Assembly: GCF_022815725.1 (NCBI RefSeq)
Contig: NZ_JALGRF010000014.1
Location: forward strand, 62,001 to 126,000
Direction of reading: 5' to 3'
Source of the DNA: Streptomyces sp. APSN-46.1
GTDB taxonomy: Bacteria > Actinomycetota > Actinomycetes > Streptomycetales > Streptomycetaceae
Length of the DNA stretch: 64,000 nucleotides
The translations under genes and the position numbers were made by a program. Below, one piece after another: positions 40,697-48,921 of the stretch; positions within the stretch are counted from its first letter, which is position 1; every line of letters begins with the position of its first letter. The notes beneath the pieces were generated by a model that did not search any database, had not been told where the DNA came from, and worked only from the letters and a program-made list of their open reading frames with translations.

Positions 40697-41917
40697 TTAC
40701 GGCTGGATACGGGCGGGTTCGTCCCGGTCGGCCGCGGGGGAAACGTCCACGGCCGGCTTCTGCCGCAGTACGACGGCCCCCGCCACCAGCGCGAACGCCA
40801 GCAGGGTGACCAGCCCGAAGGAGACCACGAGCGAGGTCGCGTCCGCCACCGCGCCGATCGCCGACGGGGCGATCAGGCCCGAGGTGTACGTGATCGTCGC
40901 GACCCCGGCGATGGCCTGCGCCGGGGCTGGCCCGCTGCGCGCCGCCGCGGCGAAGGCCAGCGGGACCACCACCGCGATGCCGAGCCCGATCAGCGCGAAC
41001 CCGGCCATGGCCGCGGCCGGATGACCCGCCGTCACCACGAACAGCCCGCCCGCCGTGGCCAGTACCCCGCCCGCCCGGACCGTGCGCACCGCGCCGAACC
41101 GGTCCACCACGCGGTCCCCGGCGAGCCGCGCCAGGGCCATGGTCAGCGCGAACGCGGTGGTGGAGGCGGCGGCGACGCCCGCGTCCGAGTCCAGTACGTC
41201 GCGCAGGTAGACCGCCGACCAGTCCAGGCTCGCGCCCTCCGCGAACACCGCCGCGAACCCGATCGCGCCGATGAGGAGGGCCGACTTCGGGGGCAGCGCG
41301 AAGTGCGGCGGAGCCTGCGCCCCCGCTTCGCTGCGCAGGTCCAGTACCCCCCGTACGGCGATCAGCCCGGCGGCGGTCAGCACGAGCGCCGCGATCAGGT
41401 GGTGCGCCCGCGCGTCCGCCCCGGAGTGCGCGGCGACCGTACCGGCGGCCGAACCGAGCAGCGCGCCCACGCTCCACATGCCGTGCAGCGAGGACATGAT
41501 CGAACGGCCGAGGCGGTTCTCGGTCTCCACGCCGAGGGCGTTCATGGCCACGTCCGCCATTCCGGCGGTGGCCCCGTAGACGAGCAGCGCGAGGCAGAGC
41601 GTCGCCAGGTTCGGGGCCAGGCTCGGCAGGATCAGGGACAGGGTCCACAGCGCCAGCAGCATGCGCAGCGCGGTGCGGGCGCCGAAGACGTGGTTGACCC
41701 GCCCGGCCAGCGGCATCGCCAGCGCCGCGCCCAGGGCGGGAAAGGCGAGGGCGAGCCCCAGCGTGCCCGCGCTGAGCTGCGCGTGCTCCTGGATCCACGG
41801 GATGCGGGTGGCGAAGGAGCCGGTCACCGCGCCGTGGGCGCAGAAGACGGCGGCGATGGCGCATCGGGCACGGCGCAGCCGCGCCGGGCTGAGGGTGCTG
41901 TCGGTGTCCCCGGTCAT
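40697..41917 (-). CDS. MFS transporter, divergent from a ROK regulator
   Basis: A 406-residue MFS protein, ATG at 41917. Twelve hydrophobic segments are visible; LAFPALGAALAMPLAGRVNHVFGARTALRM covers the loop 2-3 signature and ATTAGMADVAMNALGVETE-like sequence (GATAGMADVAMNALGVETENRLGRSIMSSLHGMWSVGAL) matches the YbjJ/fucose-permease-like branch. The sugar-linked regulator across the 55-bp divergent promoter suggests that a sugar or its derivative is moved. The start lies 9 bp from the operator palindrome at 41926, so repression of this gene by the ROK protein is likely. Confidence 0.9.
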   Translation of the reverse strand: MTGDTDSTLSPARLRRARCAIAAVFCAHGAVTGSFATRIPWIQEHAQLSAGTLGLALAFPALGAALAMPLAGRVNHVFGARTALRMLLALWTLSLILPSLAPNLATLCLALLVYGATAGMADVAMNALGVETENRLGRSIMSSLHGMWSVGALLGSAAGTVAAHSGADARAHHLIAALVLTAAGLIAVRGVLDLRSEAGAQAPPHFALPPKSALLIGAIGFAAVFAEGASLDWSAVYLRDVLDSDAGVAAASTTAFALTMALARLAGDRVVDRFGAVRTVRAGGVLATAGGLFVVTAGHPAAAMAGFALIGLGIAVVVPLAFAAAARSGPAPAQAIAGVATITYTSGLIAPSAIGAVADATSLVVSFGLVTLLAFALVAGAVVLRQKPAVDVSPAADRDEPARIQP

Positions 41918-41925
41918 GACAAGTA

Positions 41926-41952
41926 AACTATCAGGGACCCTGCCTGATAGTT
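41926..41952. promoter_or_regulatory. Operator palindrome between MFS and ROK genes
   Basis: Perfect 10-bp half-sites AACTATCAGG (41926-41935) and CCTGATAGTT (41943-41952) flank a 7-bp centre. The element occupies the middle of the 55-bp divergent intergenic region, 8 bp from one start and 20 bp from the other. AT-rich half-sites in such GC-rich DNA are a strong sign of a regulator site. The ROK protein is the obvious ligand. Confidence 0.88.
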
Positions 41953-41972
41953 AATGTCGGAAACTCCCTAAG

Positions 41973-43154
41973 ATGAGCGCCGTGACTCCTGCCAAGGCCC
42001 TGACCCCCGCTGCCTCGCCCGCTCCGTCGCCCGCTTCCTCCAGCACGGCCCGGGCCATCAACGACCGGCTCGCCCTGCGGCTCCTCCAGGAGGAGGGGCC
42101 GCTCACGGCCACTCAGCTCAAGACGCTGACGGGACTCTCCCGCCCCTCCGTCGCCGACCTCGTCGAGCGGCTGACCGAGGCCGGGCTGATCGAGGTCGTG
42201 GGGGAGTCCGGCGCGCAGCGGCGCGGGCCCAACGCCCGGCTGTACGGGATCGTCGCGGGCCGCGCCTACCTCGCCGCACTGGACGTACGCACGGACAGCG
42301 CGACGGCGGTGATCGCGGACCTCCTCGGGCGGCCACTGGCCCAGGCGGCACTCCCCGTGGACGCGGTGGAGGAGGCGGTGGACCGGCTGGAGGCGCTCGC
42401 CCGCGAGGCCGGCGCGGACCGGCTGCACACGGTCGTCGTCGGAGCCCCGGGCATGGTGGCCCCCGTCAGCGGCGAACTCGGCGACACCAGCGGGCTGCCG
42501 GCCTGGCACCGGGACCTGGTGTCCGCCCTGCGGCGGCGGCTGCCGGCCGCGGTGGTGGTGGAGAACGAGACCAACCTGGCGGCGCTGGCCGAGCAGCGCG
42601 TGGGGGCGGCGCGGAACGTGGCCTCGTTCGTGCTGCTGTGGCTGGGCGCGGGGGTCGGGGCCGCGGTGGTCCTGGACGGCCGACTCCGCCGGGGGGCCTC
42701 CGGAGGGGCGGGCGAGATCGGCTTCCTCCCGGTGCCGGGCACGGGCGGCCTGCCCTCCGCCACGAACTGCGCGGGCGGCTTCCACGCGCTGGTCAGCCGG
42801 GACGCGGTGGCCGCGCTGGCGGCGGAGCACGGGTACCGCGGACCGGTGGAGGAGGCCGTCGCGGGCGCCGCCGGGGAGCCTTTCCTGGACGCGCTCGCGG
42901 AGCGGCTCGCCCTCGGGGCGGCGGCCGTGGCGGCCGTTCTGGACCCGGGGTGCGTGGTCCTGGCGGGCGAGCTCGGCCGCGCGGGCGGCGCCGGCCTGGC
43001 CGACCGGGTCGCCCGTCGGGTGACCACCCTGACCCCGGTCGCCACCGCGGTCCTCGCCACCACCCTCGGCGACCCGGCGGTCCTCACCGGGGCCCGCCTC
43101 GCCGCCCGCGACGCGGCGCAAGCCGTACTGTTCGGTCCGCCCGGCCCGGCGTGA
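41973..43154 (+). CDS. ROK-family transcriptional regulator
   Basis: A 393-residue protein, ATG 41973. After an Ala/Pro/Ser-rich N-terminus, a winged HTH (NDRLALRLLQEEGPLTATQLKTLTGLSRPSVADLVERLTEAGLIEVV, ~33-85) precedes the ROK sugar-kinase-like fold (VVVGAPGMVAP, VVENETNLAALAEQRVGAARN, VLLWLGAGVGAAVVLDG). The usual zinc motif CxCGxxGCxE is missing; TNCAGGFHALVS stands in its place, so metal binding and perhaps kinase activity are lost. It probably represses the divergent transporter gene through the palindrome at 41926, released by a sugar ligand (inference). Confidence 0.92.
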   Translation: MSAVTPAKALTPAASPAPSPASSSTARAINDRLALRLLQEEGPLTATQLKTLTGLSRPSVADLVERLTEAGLIEVVGESGAQRRGPNARLYGIVAGRAYLAALDVRTDSATAVIADLLGRPLAQAALPVDAVEEAVDRLEALAREAGADRLHTVVVGAPGMVAPVSGELGDTSGLPAWHRDLVSALRRRLPAAVVVENETNLAALAEQRVGAARNVASFVLLWLGAGVGAAVVLDGRLRRGASGGAGEIGFLPVPGTGGLPSATNCAGGFHALVSRDAVAALAAEHGYRGPVEEAVAGAAGEPFLDALAERLALGAAAVAAVLDPGCVVLAGELGRAGGAGLADRVARRVTTLTPVATAVLATTLGDPAVLTGARLAARDAAQAVLFGPPGPA

Positions 43155-43306
43155 AGCGGGCGGGGCGGACCGGGACGGCAGGTCCCGAGACCGCTCCTCG
43201 AACGAGGCCGCTCCTCGACGAGGCCCGGCTGCTCGGACGAGGCCCGGTTGCTCGGACGACCCGCCTACGCGGACGCGGCCCGGCCGACAAGACGGCGCCC
43301 GGCTGT
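43155..43306. other. Intergenic segment with imperfect tandem repeats
   Basis: Between the convergent ROK and NAD(P)-binding genes, imperfect copies of GCTCCTCGA-CGAGGCC and GGCCCGG(C/T)TGCTCGGACGA lie at about 43190-43262. They can form several alternative short hairpins and may contribute to termination, but no single clean terminator stands out. Confidence 0.45.
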
Positions 43307-44077
43307 TCAGGCGCGGCCCGGCCGCCCCCGCTCCGCCAGGAAATCGGCGAAGGTCCGCTTCCCCACGGCGTGCCCCGGCGTCAGGTGCCCGCCCCGTACG
43401 AAGCCCCCGTACGCCTTCCCGGCCAGCGGCACCGCGACGACCCGCCGGCGGCGTCCGGTCGCCGCCAGGTACGCCCGGCCCAGCTCCACCAGCGTACGGA
43501 TCTCCGGGCCGCCCATGTCCGGGACCCGGCCCGCCGGGACCGGGGTCGCCAGCTCCGCCAGCCGGTCCGCGACCTCCTCGACGGCGATGGGCTGCACCCG
43601 CACCCCCTTGGGCAACAGCACCGGCAGGGGAGCCGGGACCTTCGCCATCGCGTCCACCACCATCGCCACCAGGTCGTGGAACTGGGTCGTCCGCAGGATC
43701 GTCACACCCGGGCCGGACCCCTCCAGCAGCCGCTCCACCGTGTACTTCATCCTGTAGTAGCCGAGCGGCACCAGATCCACGCCGACGATCGAGATGTAGA
43801 CGATGTTCGTCACGGTCCCGGCCCGCCGGGCCGCCTCGATCAGGTGCCCGGTGGCCACGTCGTCGCCCTTGCCCGCCCGCCGCGTGTCGCTCGCGCAGTG
43901 CACGACGACCTCCGCGCCCGCCATCGCCGCGTCCAGCCCGCTGCCGTCCCGCAGATCCACCGGGTAGTCCTTCGCGTGCCGGCTCAGGACGCGGACCTCG
44001 TGGCCCGCGTCCCGCAGCCGTGTGACGACCAGTGTTCCGAGGGTCCCGGTGCCTCCGGTGACGAGGATGGTGCTCAT
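43307..44077 (-). CDS. NAD(P)H-binding SDR-like protein (NmrA/atypical SDR)
   Basis: A 256-residue protein, ATG at 44077. The N-terminal dinucleotide motif is ILVTGGTGTLGTLVVTRLRDAGHEVRVLSRH with TGGTGTLG at residues 7-14. EVVVHCASDTRRAGKGDDVATGHLIEAARRAG and YISIVGVDLVPLGYYRMKYTVERLLEGSG follow the atypical SDR pattern; the active-site YxxxK is kept in form as YYRMK. Related proteins act as NAD(P)-dependent reductases or redox-sensing regulators. Substrate unknown. It is not obviously in an operon; the chitinase gene downstream has its own terminator and promoter. Confidence 0.87.
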   Translation of the reverse strand: MSTILVTGGTGTLGTLVVTRLRDAGHEVRVLSRHAKDYPVDLRDGSGLDAAMAGAEVVVHCASDTRRAGKGDDVATGHLIEAARRAGTVTNIVYISIVGVDLVPLGYYRMKYTVERLLEGSGPGVTILRTTQFHDLVAMVVDAMAKVPAPLPVLLPKGVRVQPIAVEEVADRLAELATPVPAGRVPDMGGPEIRTLVELGRAYLAATGRRRRVVAVPLAGKAYGGFVRGGHLTPGHAVGKRTFADFLAERGRPGRA

Positions 44078-44217
44078 GGTGTCCGTTCCTTCCCTAGAGG
44101 TGCGCTCACCAGCTCGGACCGGACAGCCCTCAGACCATTCTCGAACTCGACGACCAGCACCGCCAGCCCGCCGAACACCAGCGCCGGCGCCCCGTCGAAG
44201 TGAGCCCGTGAACGCAC

Positions 44218-44251
44218 GAGGACCCGGTGGCCGCCGGGCCACCGGGTCCTC
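44218..44251 (-). terminator. Hairpin terminator of the chitinase gene
   Basis: A perfect 15-bp stem (44218-44232 with 44237-44251) and a 4-nt loop lie 10 bp past the chitinase stop on the minus strand. Confidence 0.92.
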
Positions 44252-44260
44252 ATCGTCCTG

Positions 44261-46594
44261 TCAGCAGGCGCCCTGGTCCTTCCAGACGCCCCACTCGCCG
44301 GTGGTGCCGGGCTCCTCGTTCTGCGTCCACCACTGGGCCTTCCAGTTGTGGCCCTCGTGCGAGACGAGGTTCCCGCTGTTGTAGACGGTGCCCGCCACGT
44401 ACGCCGGGTTGGTGCACGTCCCGCCCGGAGGCGTGGTCGGGGGAGTGGTCGGCGGGGTGGTCGGCGGCTGCGTGCCGCCGGGCTCCGTCACCGTGGTGCC
44501 GCGCGCCAGGTCCCCGGCGAGGGCATAGGTGGTGCCGGAGATGTTCACCGTCCAGTTGGAGGGTGTGGAGACCGGCAGGTAGTAGTTGAACGCCAGGTCC
44601 ACCGAGGCGCCCGGGGCCAGCGTCTGCCAGGCCGGCAGCTTCAGGGAGACCCGCTGGAAGTCGCCCTTCAGGCCGCCGACGTTGGCGCCGGTGTGGCCGG
44701 CGCTGATCACCTTCGTACCGAAGCCGGACTGGTCCGAGGCGTTGTCGGGGGCCGAGGTCCCGTAGTCGAACTGGAACTCGGTGCCGCCGGGCAGCGTGGC
44801 CTTCGTATTGTTGGTGATCTTGAGCTTCGGGGTGATCGGGTAGTTGGAGTCGCCCAGCTTGAACTCGGTGAACTCCGTCTTGATGTCCACGGCCTGGGTG
44901 GGCAGCGCGGCGTCGGACTTCTTCGCGCCGTACGGCGGAGCCGCCTTGAACTTCTCGTACATCGTCGTGGTGAGCGTGTCGCCCGCCTCGTACTGGCCCT
45001 TGGCGGAGTTGTAGGCGTAGTCGCCCGCCAGCTCCCAGACCATCGTGCCGCCGATGCCCTTGTTCACCACGTAGTCGGCCTTGGCGCTCACCGACTGCTC
45101 GTCCTCCGTCGAGAGGAAGACCTTCTTCTGCGCGTTCCACAGCCACGGCGCCACCAGCGTGGAGTCGTACTTGCGGGCGTACGTACCGGTCAGAGTGGTG
45201 TTCGCCGGGAACCCGTACCGGGTGACGTAGTCGCCGACGACGCCCTTCTCCAGGTTCTTGGCGTGCCACATCGGGTTGGAGCCCGCCGGGGACTCGACCC
45301 CGTTGGTGTCCTTGTCGTGCCACAGGTTGTCGATGCCGACCGCGCCGTCGCCGCACTTGGTCAGGCCCGCGCCGGCCGGGCAGGTGGTCGCGGGAGCCTT
45401 GCCCCACAGGCCGTCCGTGCCGCCCTGCACGTTCTTGAAGCCGCGGGTGTAGTACGGCAGGCCGATGTTGATGCGGCCGCCGGGCATGGAGCCGCGGAAG
45501 TAGTGGTACGCCCAGTCCGTGTTGAGGTAGCCGATGCCGCCGTACTGGGAGGTGGAGTAGACGCCGGCGGCCGCGAGTTCGGCGTCCTTGCCGTCGTCGA
45601 AGAGCGAGGCGTTCGGGCCGACGTACTCGTTCCAGGCGCCGTGCAGGTCGTAGGACATGATGTTGACGTAGTCCAGGTACTTCTGCATCTGGAACGTCTC
45701 CATGCCCCGCAGCAGGTAGCCGGAGGAGGGGGCGGCGACGGAGAGCAGGTAGTGCTTGCCGTCGGCGGCGCCCGCGCGGTCGAGCTTCTCGCGCAGCGAC
45801 TTCATCAGGGCGGCGTAGCCCTGGACCAGGCCGGCGCGGCGGGCGTTGGACAGCTGCCAGTCCAGCGGGTTGCCCGCGTCCTTCATGGTGGTCGGGTACT
45901 CGTAGTCGATGTCGACGCCGTTGAAGCCGTACGTGCGGATGAACTCGACCGAGGAGTCCGCGAAGGTGTCGATGCCGGCCTGGTTGACCGAGCCGTCGGC
46001 GTTGGTGGCCATCGAGTAGAAGCCGCCGGAGGCGACGCGGTTGCCGTCGTCACCGAAGTAGCCGCCGGTCTCGGCCCAGCCGCCCACCGAGATCAGGGTC
46101 TTCACATTCGGGTACTGCTTCTTGAATTTGGTCAGCTGGTTGAAGTGGCCCTTGTAGGGGAGCGCGGGGTCCATCTCGGCGCCCGCGACACCCGGCCAGG
46201 TCATCCCGGTGGCCGCGTTGTTCGCGTTGTCCGCGCCGACCGAGATCCTGTTGTCGGCGCCGACGTGCGCGAAGGCGTAGTTCAGGTGGGTGACCTTGGA
46301 CCACGGGATGTTGTTGGCGAGGTAGGCGGGCGTACCGTCCTTGCCGGTGCGCCAGCCGGTGAAGTAGCCGATGACGCGGCGCTGGTGGTCCGCGCCCATC
46401 TTCTCGCGGCCCTCCGAGTCGTAGACCGAGCAGTACGGGACGTCCACACCGGCCGTTCTGTACAGACCGTCGGGGCGACAGTTCTCGTTGTCGGCGGCGT
46501 GGGAGACGCCCGCCGAGAGCCCGCCCACCAGCAGTCCGGCGATTGCGGCGCCGGATGCCAGGAGCATCGCTCTCGTACGTGTGGGGGACAGCAT
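44261..46594 (-). CDS. Secreted GH18 chitinase with C-terminal chitin-binding module
   Basis: A 777-residue chitinase, ATG at 46594. The signal peptide ends near SHA|AD (residues 33-34). The GH18 barrel (residues ~72-590) has LISVGGWAETG and the catalytic signature NGVDIDYEYP with acid Glu232, plus an inserted ChiA-type alpha/beta domain (WAYHYFRGSMPGGRINIGLPYYTRGF). A beta domain (~615-710, TEFTEFKLGDSNYPITPKLKITNN) and a TPP-rich linker lead to a CBM5/12 chitin-binding module (AGTVYNSGNLVSHEGHNWKAQWWTQNEEPG). It degrades chitin outside the cell. The promoter carries DasR-type repeats. Confidence 0.95.
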   Translation of the reverse strand: MLSPTRTRAMLLASGAAIAGLLVGGLSAGVSHAADNENCRPDGLYRTAGVDVPYCSVYDSEGREKMGADHQRRVIGYFTGWRTGKDGTPAYLANNIPWSKVTHLNYAFAHVGADNRISVGADNANNAATGMTWPGVAGAEMDPALPYKGHFNQLTKFKKQYPNVKTLISVGGWAETGGYFGDDGNRVASGGFYSMATNADGSVNQAGIDTFADSSVEFIRTYGFNGVDIDYEYPTTMKDAGNPLDWQLSNARRAGLVQGYAALMKSLREKLDRAGAADGKHYLLSVAAPSSGYLLRGMETFQMQKYLDYVNIMSYDLHGAWNEYVGPNASLFDDGKDAELAAAGVYSTSQYGGIGYLNTDWAYHYFRGSMPGGRINIGLPYYTRGFKNVQGGTDGLWGKAPATTCPAGAGLTKCGDGAVGIDNLWHDKDTNGVESPAGSNPMWHAKNLEKGVVGDYVTRYGFPANTTLTGTYARKYDSTLVAPWLWNAQKKVFLSTEDEQSVSAKADYVVNKGIGGTMVWELAGDYAYNSAKGQYEAGDTLTTTMYEKFKAAPPYGAKKSDAALPTQAVDIKTEFTEFKLGDSNYPITPKLKITNNTKATLPGGTEFQFDYGTSAPDNASDQSGFGTKVISAGHTGANVGGLKGDFQRVSLKLPAWQTLAPGASVDLAFNYYLPVSTPSNWTVNISGTTYALAGDLARGTTVTEPGGTQPPTTPPTTPPTTPPGGTCTNPAYVAGTVYNSGNLVSHEGHNWKAQWWTQNEEPGTTGEWGVWKDQGAC

Positions 46595-46706
46595 TGTGCC
46601 TCCTGGGGAGGGGAGGATGGCAGGACACAACATGCGGACAGGTGACGCTTGTTGGCCCGTGACGTGCGCACATCTGACGGGCTGTCTCCCGGGGAGGGTG
46701 AAGGGA

Positions 46707-46748
46707 ACGTTAAGAGGACTAGACCAGCCAGTCAATAGGTCTGGACCA
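46707..46748 (-). promoter_or_regulatory. Chitinase promoter with paired 12-bp DasR-type repeats
   Basis: On the minus strand, TTGACT (46730-46735) and TAACGT (46707-46712) are separated by 17 bp. The repeats TGGTCCAGACCT (46737-46748) and TGGTCTAGTCCT (46715-46726), starts 22 bp apart, flank or overlap the -35. Such direct repeats are a known hallmark of Streptomyces chitinase promoters, and their core matches the DasR binding consensus, giving induction by chito-oligosaccharides/GlcNAc-derived signals. Confidence 0.88.
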
Positions 46749-46863
46749 AAGCCCGCCGACTTGACAAGATCGCCCCGGAATCCCCCGTTGTGAGTCAGGC
46801 CACAGCGCATCGCTCGCATGGCCGCCGATCGCCCGTGGCACACTGGCCCTAGTACCAGTAGCA

Positions 46864-46990
46864 GCGCACTCCGGGGTCGGTGTAATTCCGAACCGGCGGT
46901 TATAGTCCGCGACCCGTCCGCAGCCAGCGGCCGGTTGACCAGGTGAAATTCCTGGACCGACGGTTAAAGTCCGGATGGGAGGCAGTGCGC
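46864..46990 (+). ncRNA. FMN riboswitch (RFN element)
   Basis: P1 is formed by GCGCACT (46864-46870) and AGTGCGC (46984-46990). Within it are the conserved RFN segments CCGGGGTCGGTGTAATTCCG, AACCGGCGGTTATAGTCCGCGACC as the second helix, the GGTTGACCAGGTGAAATTCCTGG block and ACGGTTAAAGTCCGGATGGGAGG. Binding of FMN should switch off the rib genes. The hairpin at 47008-47036 is a likely expression platform. Confidence 0.96.
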
Positions 46991-47007
46991 GGCGGGCCAG
47001 TCACCGG

Positions 47008-47036
47008 TACGCCGCCGTCGGCGGTTCATCGGCGTA
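47008..47036 (+). promoter_or_regulatory. Hairpin downstream of the FMN aptamer (expression platform candidate)
   Basis: TACGCCG (47008-47014) pairs with CGGCGTA (47030-47036), with a further GCCG/CGGC pairing inside. No T tract follows, so early termination is not clear; control of ribosome access or antitermination over the ~120 nt to ribD is equally possible. Confidence 0.5.
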
Positions 47037-47160
47037 TCCCTCGGGAGACGCCCGATCGGGCCGCGTTGTCCGGCCTCGGCGTCCCCGTGTGTGATGTCCC
47101 GCTTCACTGTCGTATCCCGACAGGCCCCGGAGTCCGTGCCCGATGAGGCAGGAGGACCCG

Positions 47161-48303
47161 GTGGCGACACACGCCGCGCACGCAGCACCCGACACCCACG
47201 CCACCGCCATGCGCCGAGCCATCGAGCTCGCGGCCCGCGGACTCGGCTCCACCAGCCCCAACCCCGTCGTCGGCTGCGTCATCACCGACGCCGCCGGCGC
47301 CATCGTGGGCGAGGGCTGGCACCAGCGGGCCGGCGGCCCGCACGCCGAGGTCCACGCCCTGCGCGCGGCAGGGGACGCGGCCCGCGGCGGCACCGCCTAC
47401 GTCACCCTGGAACCCTGCAACCACACCGGCCGTACGGGCCCCTGCGCCCGCGCCCTCATCGAGGCCGGCGTCACCCGCGTGGTCTACGCCGTCTCCGACC
47501 CGAACCCGCAGGCCACCGGCGGCGGCGGCACCCTGCGCGCCGCCGGGATCGCGGCCGAGGGCGGGTTCCTGGAGGCCGAGGCCGAAGCGGGCAACATCGC
47601 CTGGCTGACCTCCGTGCGCCTGGGCCGCCCCCACGTGACGTGGAAGTACGCCGCCACCCTCGACGGCCGCAGCGCCGCCGCCGACGGCAGTAGCCGCTGG
47701 ATCACCTCCCCCGAGTCCCGCGCCGACGTCCACCGGCTGCGCGCCGAGGCCGACGCCGTCCTCGTCGGCGGCGGCACCCTGCGCGCCGACGACCCGCACC
47801 TGGCCGTACGCGGCGTCGAAGGTGCCACCCAGCCGCTGCGCATCGCGCTGGACACGCGCGCCGGCCTGCCGCCGACCGCCCGCGTCCTGGACGACGCCGC
47901 GCCCACCCTGCTCGTCGTCGGCGAGACCGCCGACGCCCGGCACCTGCCGGGCGTCGACCTGCTCCGGCTGCCCCTGCACGACGGCCGCATCGCCGTGCAT
48001 GACCTCCTCTCCCGGCTGTACGAGCGCGGGGTGCGCTCCGTGTTCCTGGAGGGCGGCCCCACCCTCGCGGGCGCCTTCCTCGAAGCCGGGGCCGTCGACC
48101 GCGTCATCGGCTACCTCGCACCGGCACTCCTCGGCGCGGGCCCCGCGGCCCTCGCCGACGCCGGCATCACGAACATCGCCCACGCCGTGCGCCTCGACAT
48201 CACCGAGGCCGTCCGCGTCGGCACCGATCTCCGCATCACCGCAGTCCCCATCACCGCTGTACCCGCCACCGCCGTCCCCACCACCGCCCCCAAGGAGCAC
48301 TGA
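47161..48303 (+). CDS. ribD: Bifunctional riboflavin deaminase-reductase RibD
   Basis: A 380-residue enzyme. GTG 47161 has AGGAGG at 47150-47155; the upstream ATG 47143 overlaps that site and is rejected. The deaminase domain (residues 10-150) has the zinc motifs GGPHAEVHAL and EPCNHTGRTGPCARAL. The reductase domain follows (VTWKYAATLDGRSAAADGSSRWITS, VFLEGGPTLAGAFLEAGAVDRVIGYLAP). It converts the GTP cyclohydrolase II product to 5-amino-6-ribitylamino-uracil phosphate. First gene of the riboflavin operon, under the FMN riboswitch. The C-terminal tail is Ala/Thr/Pro-rich (TAVPITAVPATAVPTTAP). Confidence 0.96.
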   Translation: MATHAAHAAPDTHATAMRRAIELAARGLGSTSPNPVVGCVITDAAGAIVGEGWHQRAGGPHAEVHALRAAGDAARGGTAYVTLEPCNHTGRTGPCARALIEAGVTRVVYAVSDPNPQATGGGGTLRAAGIAAEGGFLEAEAEAGNIAWLTSVRLGRPHVTWKYAATLDGRSAAADGSSRWITSPESRADVHRLRAEADAVLVGGGTLRADDPHLAVRGVEGATQPLRIALDTRAGLPPTARVLDDAAPTLLVVGETADARHLPGVDLLRLPLHDGRIAVHDLLSRLYERGVRSVFLEGGPTLAGAFLEAGAVDRVIGYLAPALLGAGPAALADAGITNIAHAVRLDITEAVRVGTDLRITAVPITAVPATAVPTTAPKEH

Positions 48304-48921
48304 GTGTTCACCGGAATCGTCGAAGAACTGGGCGAGGTCACCGCCGTCGAGCAGCTCGCTGAGGCCTCCCGCTTCCGCCTGCGCGGCCCCGTCGTCACCG
48401 ACGGCGCCAAGCACGGCGACTCCATCGCCGTCAACGGCGTGTGCCTGACCGTCGTGGAGACCGCCGACGGCGAGTTCACGGCCGACGTCATGCAGGAGAC
48501 CCTGAACCGCTCCAGCCTCGGCGCCCTCCACCAGGGCTCCCGGGTCAACCTGGAACGCCCGATGGCCCTCGGCGGACGGCTCGGCGGCCACCTGGTCCAG
48601 GGACACGTGGACGGCACCGGCGAGATCCTCTCCCGTACCCCCTCGGAACACTGGGAGATCGTCAAGGTCGCGCTCCCGTCGCACCTGTCGCGGTACGTCG
48701 TCGAGAAGGGCTCCATCACCGTCGACGGCGTCAGCCTCACCGTGGTCGAGGCGGCGGCCGACTACTTCACCATCAGCCTCATCCCCACCACCCTCGCGCT
48801 GACCACGCTCGGCCTCAAGCAGCCCGGCGAACCGGTCAACCTGGAGGTGGACGTCCTCGCGAAGTACGTCGAGCGCCTGCTGGCCGCCGGCGTGAACCCC
48901 CTGAAGGAGACGGACCGGTGA
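48304..48921 (+). CDS. ribE: Riboflavin synthase alpha subunit
   Basis: A 205-residue protein starting at GTG 48304, directly after the ribD stop. The N-terminal MFTGIVEELGEV and two lumazine-binding repeats are visible, each with a signature: NGVCLTVVE in the first and DGVSLTVVEA in the second, with GGHLVQGHVDGTG at the junction. It dismutates two 6,7-dimethyl-8-ribityllumazine molecules to riboflavin plus the ribitylaminouracil. Works with the lumazine synthase encoded four genes later. Confidence 0.97.
   Translation: MFTGIVEELGEVTAVEQLAEASRFRLRGPVVTDGAKHGDSIAVNGVCLTVVETADGEFTADVMQETLNRSSLGALHQGSRVNLERPMALGGRLGGHLVQGHVDGTGEILSRTPSEHWEIVKVALPSHLSRYVVEKGSITVDGVSLTVVEAAADYFTISLIPTTLALTTLGLKQPGEPVNLEVDVLAKYVERLLAAGVNPLKETDR

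Noticed and set aside
46943..47146. Small open frame overlapping the FMN riboswitch
   Set aside because: It lies within the conserved aptamer and leader; the sequence is explained by the RNA structure.
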